This document shows positions 5,454 to 6,671 of a DNA stretch of 6,671 nucleotides, in pieces. The stretch is from Candidatus Zixiibacteriota bacterium (lineage in GTDB: Bacteria; Zixibacteria; MSB-5A5; SM1-73), in contig JAOZNS010000133.1 of assembly GCA_029933635.1 (NCBI GenBank), forward strand, positions 1 through 6,671. Direction: 5' to 3'. The translations under genes and the position numbers were made by a program. How positions within the stretch are numbered: position 1 is the first letter of the stretch; the number at the start of each line of letters is the position of its first letter. The notes below the pieces were generated by a model that had not been told where the DNA came from, ran no database searches, and worked only from the letters and a program-made list of their open reading frames with translations.

Positions 5454-6569
5454 ATGAAAGTTGATCTTATTGAGCTTTTAGCTTGCCCCGTCTGCCAAAG
5501 GTTCCCCCTTGAAATGAAAGTCCACCATCGTCGAGATGAAGAGATAATTGAAGCAGACTTGACATGTGGATCTTGCAAGAAGACTTATCCGGTAAAAGAT
5601 CGCATACCGGTGATGTTACCTGATTTGAGGGAAAGGGGAATCCTCGACAGTTCCGACTCAAAGCTAACCAGCCTGTTAGACCACAAATCATATGAAAAAC
5701 ACAAAGAGATCAGAGAGGCTAACATCATCTACTACGATTCTGTTGCGGAGGTTTATGAGGATGAAGTGGAACAAGCAGTTCATCAGAGCGATTTCAACCA
5801 AAGAAGGATGGATAGGATCATAAGAAATGTGGCTGAAAAAACTCAAAAGGATTTATTCTTGGATTTGGGCTGTGGAACGGGAAATGTGTTGAAATTTGGG
5901 AATAAGTATTTTCGAAAGGCTATTGGAATTGACGTCTCCTTTAACATGTTGAAAAGGGCGAAACAGAATAACCTGGAGGTGATCCAAGCAGACATTATGT
6001 TTCTCCCCTTCAAGCCCTCACTTTTTGATGTGGTCTCCATTTTTTCGGTACTGCATCATCTCTATGACTATCAGAAGGTTTTCACGCAGGTTAGTCGGGT
6101 CTTAAAAAAGGGTGGATTCTTATATTCTGATTGGGATCCAACGAAAAAACCGCTGCCAGATCCCCAAAAAATCTCATGGAGACTATACCAGCTAATGGAG
6201 AAAGCACCTTTCCCGCCTTTGAGGTTAGCTAAACGAAGGCTAAAAGTTGTACTTAAAAGGGGAAACGATCACAAAACCTCCATGGATTTTCTCAAGATAA
6301 GACCAGAGTTAAAAGAGATAAATGCCAAAGCTGAGTTTCATAACCTTAGGAGAGAGCCAGAAAGAGGAATAGATTTTGAAAGGGTAAAAAGAAGCCTGAT
6401 GGAGAATGGCTTTACCAATATCCAGCCAACATTTCATTGGGAGGGGAAATCATTAGCTCAGCTGCCGCTCTCACTGAAAATGAAATTTTTCTTTTTGAGA
6501 TTTCAGGACCAACCACTGGAGAATTTTTTGGAAAATCTAATGATCGTCTCACAAAAAAGTGAACCATAA
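5454..6569 (+). CDS. Class I SAM-dependent methyltransferase with N-terminal Trm112-like zinc ribbon
   Basis: This 371-residue protein has two visible domains. Residues 1-56 are a Trm112-like zinc ribbon: ELLACPVC with Cys11 and Cys14, then TCGSC with Cys38 and Cys41, ending in the family's typical YPVKDRIPVML. Residues about 90-245 form a class I methyltransferase fold: motif I DLGCGTGN (137-144), acidic residue of motif II at D160 (GIDVS), D180 in QADIMFLPF, and FDVV followed by VLHHL (191-203). The GGFLYSD strand and DWDP follow. The remaining ~125 residues are basic and unassigned, and may hold the substrate-binding part. In eukaryotes and archaea Trm112 is a separate activator of methyltransferases; in bacteria such a ribbon is often fused in front. 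The start 4 bases after the oxidoreductase stop, with an embedded ribosome binding site, indicates an operon. A small-molecule, lipid or sugar substrate seems more likely than RNA, but this is inference. No transmembrane segment or signal peptide is seen. Confidence 0.88.
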   Translation: MKVDLIELLACPVCQRFPLEMKVHHRRDEEIIEADLTCGSCKKTYPVKDRIPVMLPDLRERGILDSSDSKLTSLLDHKSYEKHKEIREANIIYYDSVAEVYEDEVEQAVHQSDFNQRRMDRIIRNVAEKTQKDLFLDLGCGTGNVLKFGNKYFRKAIGIDVSFNMLKRAKQNNLEVIQADIMFLPFKPSLFDVVSIFSVLHHLYDYQKVFTQVSRVLKKGGFLYSDWDPTKKPLPDPQKISWRLYQLMEKAPFPPLRLAKRRLKVVLKRGNDHKTSMDFLKIRPELKEINAKAEFHNLRREPERGIDFERVKRSLMENGFTNIQPTFHWEGKSLAQLPLSLKMKFFFLRFQDQPLENFLENLMIVSQKSEP

Positions 6570-6671
6570 GAATCATTTTGCCGGCTATTAAGAAATCTAT
6601 CCAGAGCGGCTTAGGAGAAAAATCGATTAAGATTTTATATCTATTTTTTGAACTCGTTGATGGATAAGACA
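6570..6671. other. Downstream gap with no gene or clear terminator
   Basis: These last 102 bases contain no convincing coding start. An AGGAG at 6613-6617 looks like a ribosome binding site, but no ATG, GTG or TTG stands 5-12 bases after it. A weak A/T-only stem, AAAATC/GATTTT (6619-6624 and 6631-6636), precedes a T-run at 6644-6649 at too great a distance for a standard terminator. Whether the operon continues is not decided here. Confidence 0.55.

Noticed and set aside
6619..6649. AAAATC/GATTTT stem with a later T-run as a terminator
   Set aside because: The stem is only 6 mostly A/T pairs and the T-run begins 8 bases after it, too weak and too far for a standard intrinsic terminator.

Overview
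The window holds two functional blocks, both on the + strand, separated by a gene-free region of about 600 bases. The best guess at source is an uncultured or little-studied FCB-superphylum bacterium (for example KSB1, Zixibacteria, Marinimicrobia or Calditrichota-like). Two things suggest this. A large secreted protein with a type IX secretion (T9SS)-style C-terminal domain lies directly beside a PorV/PorQ-family outer-membrane protein. The genes also use clear Shine-Dalgarno sequences, including a perfect AAGGAGG, which argues against a typical Bacteroidota genome. The taxonomy is inference, not proof.

Block 1 (start of window to about 3592). A large exported protein, cut off at its 5' end by the window edge, carries a fibronectin-III-like module and a C-terminal VPNPY-type sorting/Ig-like domain. 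After 143 bases follows a 337-residue PorV/PorQ-type beta-barrel protein with a signal peptide, the NPAG motif and a C-terminal Phe. A strong intrinsic terminator closes the block. The likely relationship is cargo plus outer-membrane T9SS-type component, though the specific pairing is not shown by sequence.

Intergenic region (3593-4105). No plausible gene was found. It holds several inverted repeats: a pair of mutually exclusive hairpins, a REP-like hairpin, a long nested stem, and an 18-base perfect palindrome. The palindrome is preceded by two direct-repeat pairs, each with a 10-base period, just upstream of the second block. A CGTCC motif recurs across this region. It may combine degraded repeat-element DNA with the control region of the downstream operon.

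Block 2 (4106-6569). This is a tight two-gene operon with a 4-base gap, the second ribosome binding site lying inside the end of the first gene. It encodes a Rossmann/FAD oxidoreductase of the protoporphyrinogen-oxidase/UDP-galactopyranose-mutase-like superfamily and a class I SAM methyltransferase with an N-terminal Trm112-like zinc ribbon. Such enzymes are common in surface-polysaccharide or glycolipid clusters, but the substrate cannot be read from this window. The last 102 bases show no gene and no convincing terminator, so the operon may continue beyond the window.

Overall the coding content is recognisable. The least explained parts are the intergenic structures and the unassigned enzyme pair; I do not see a clearly new system.
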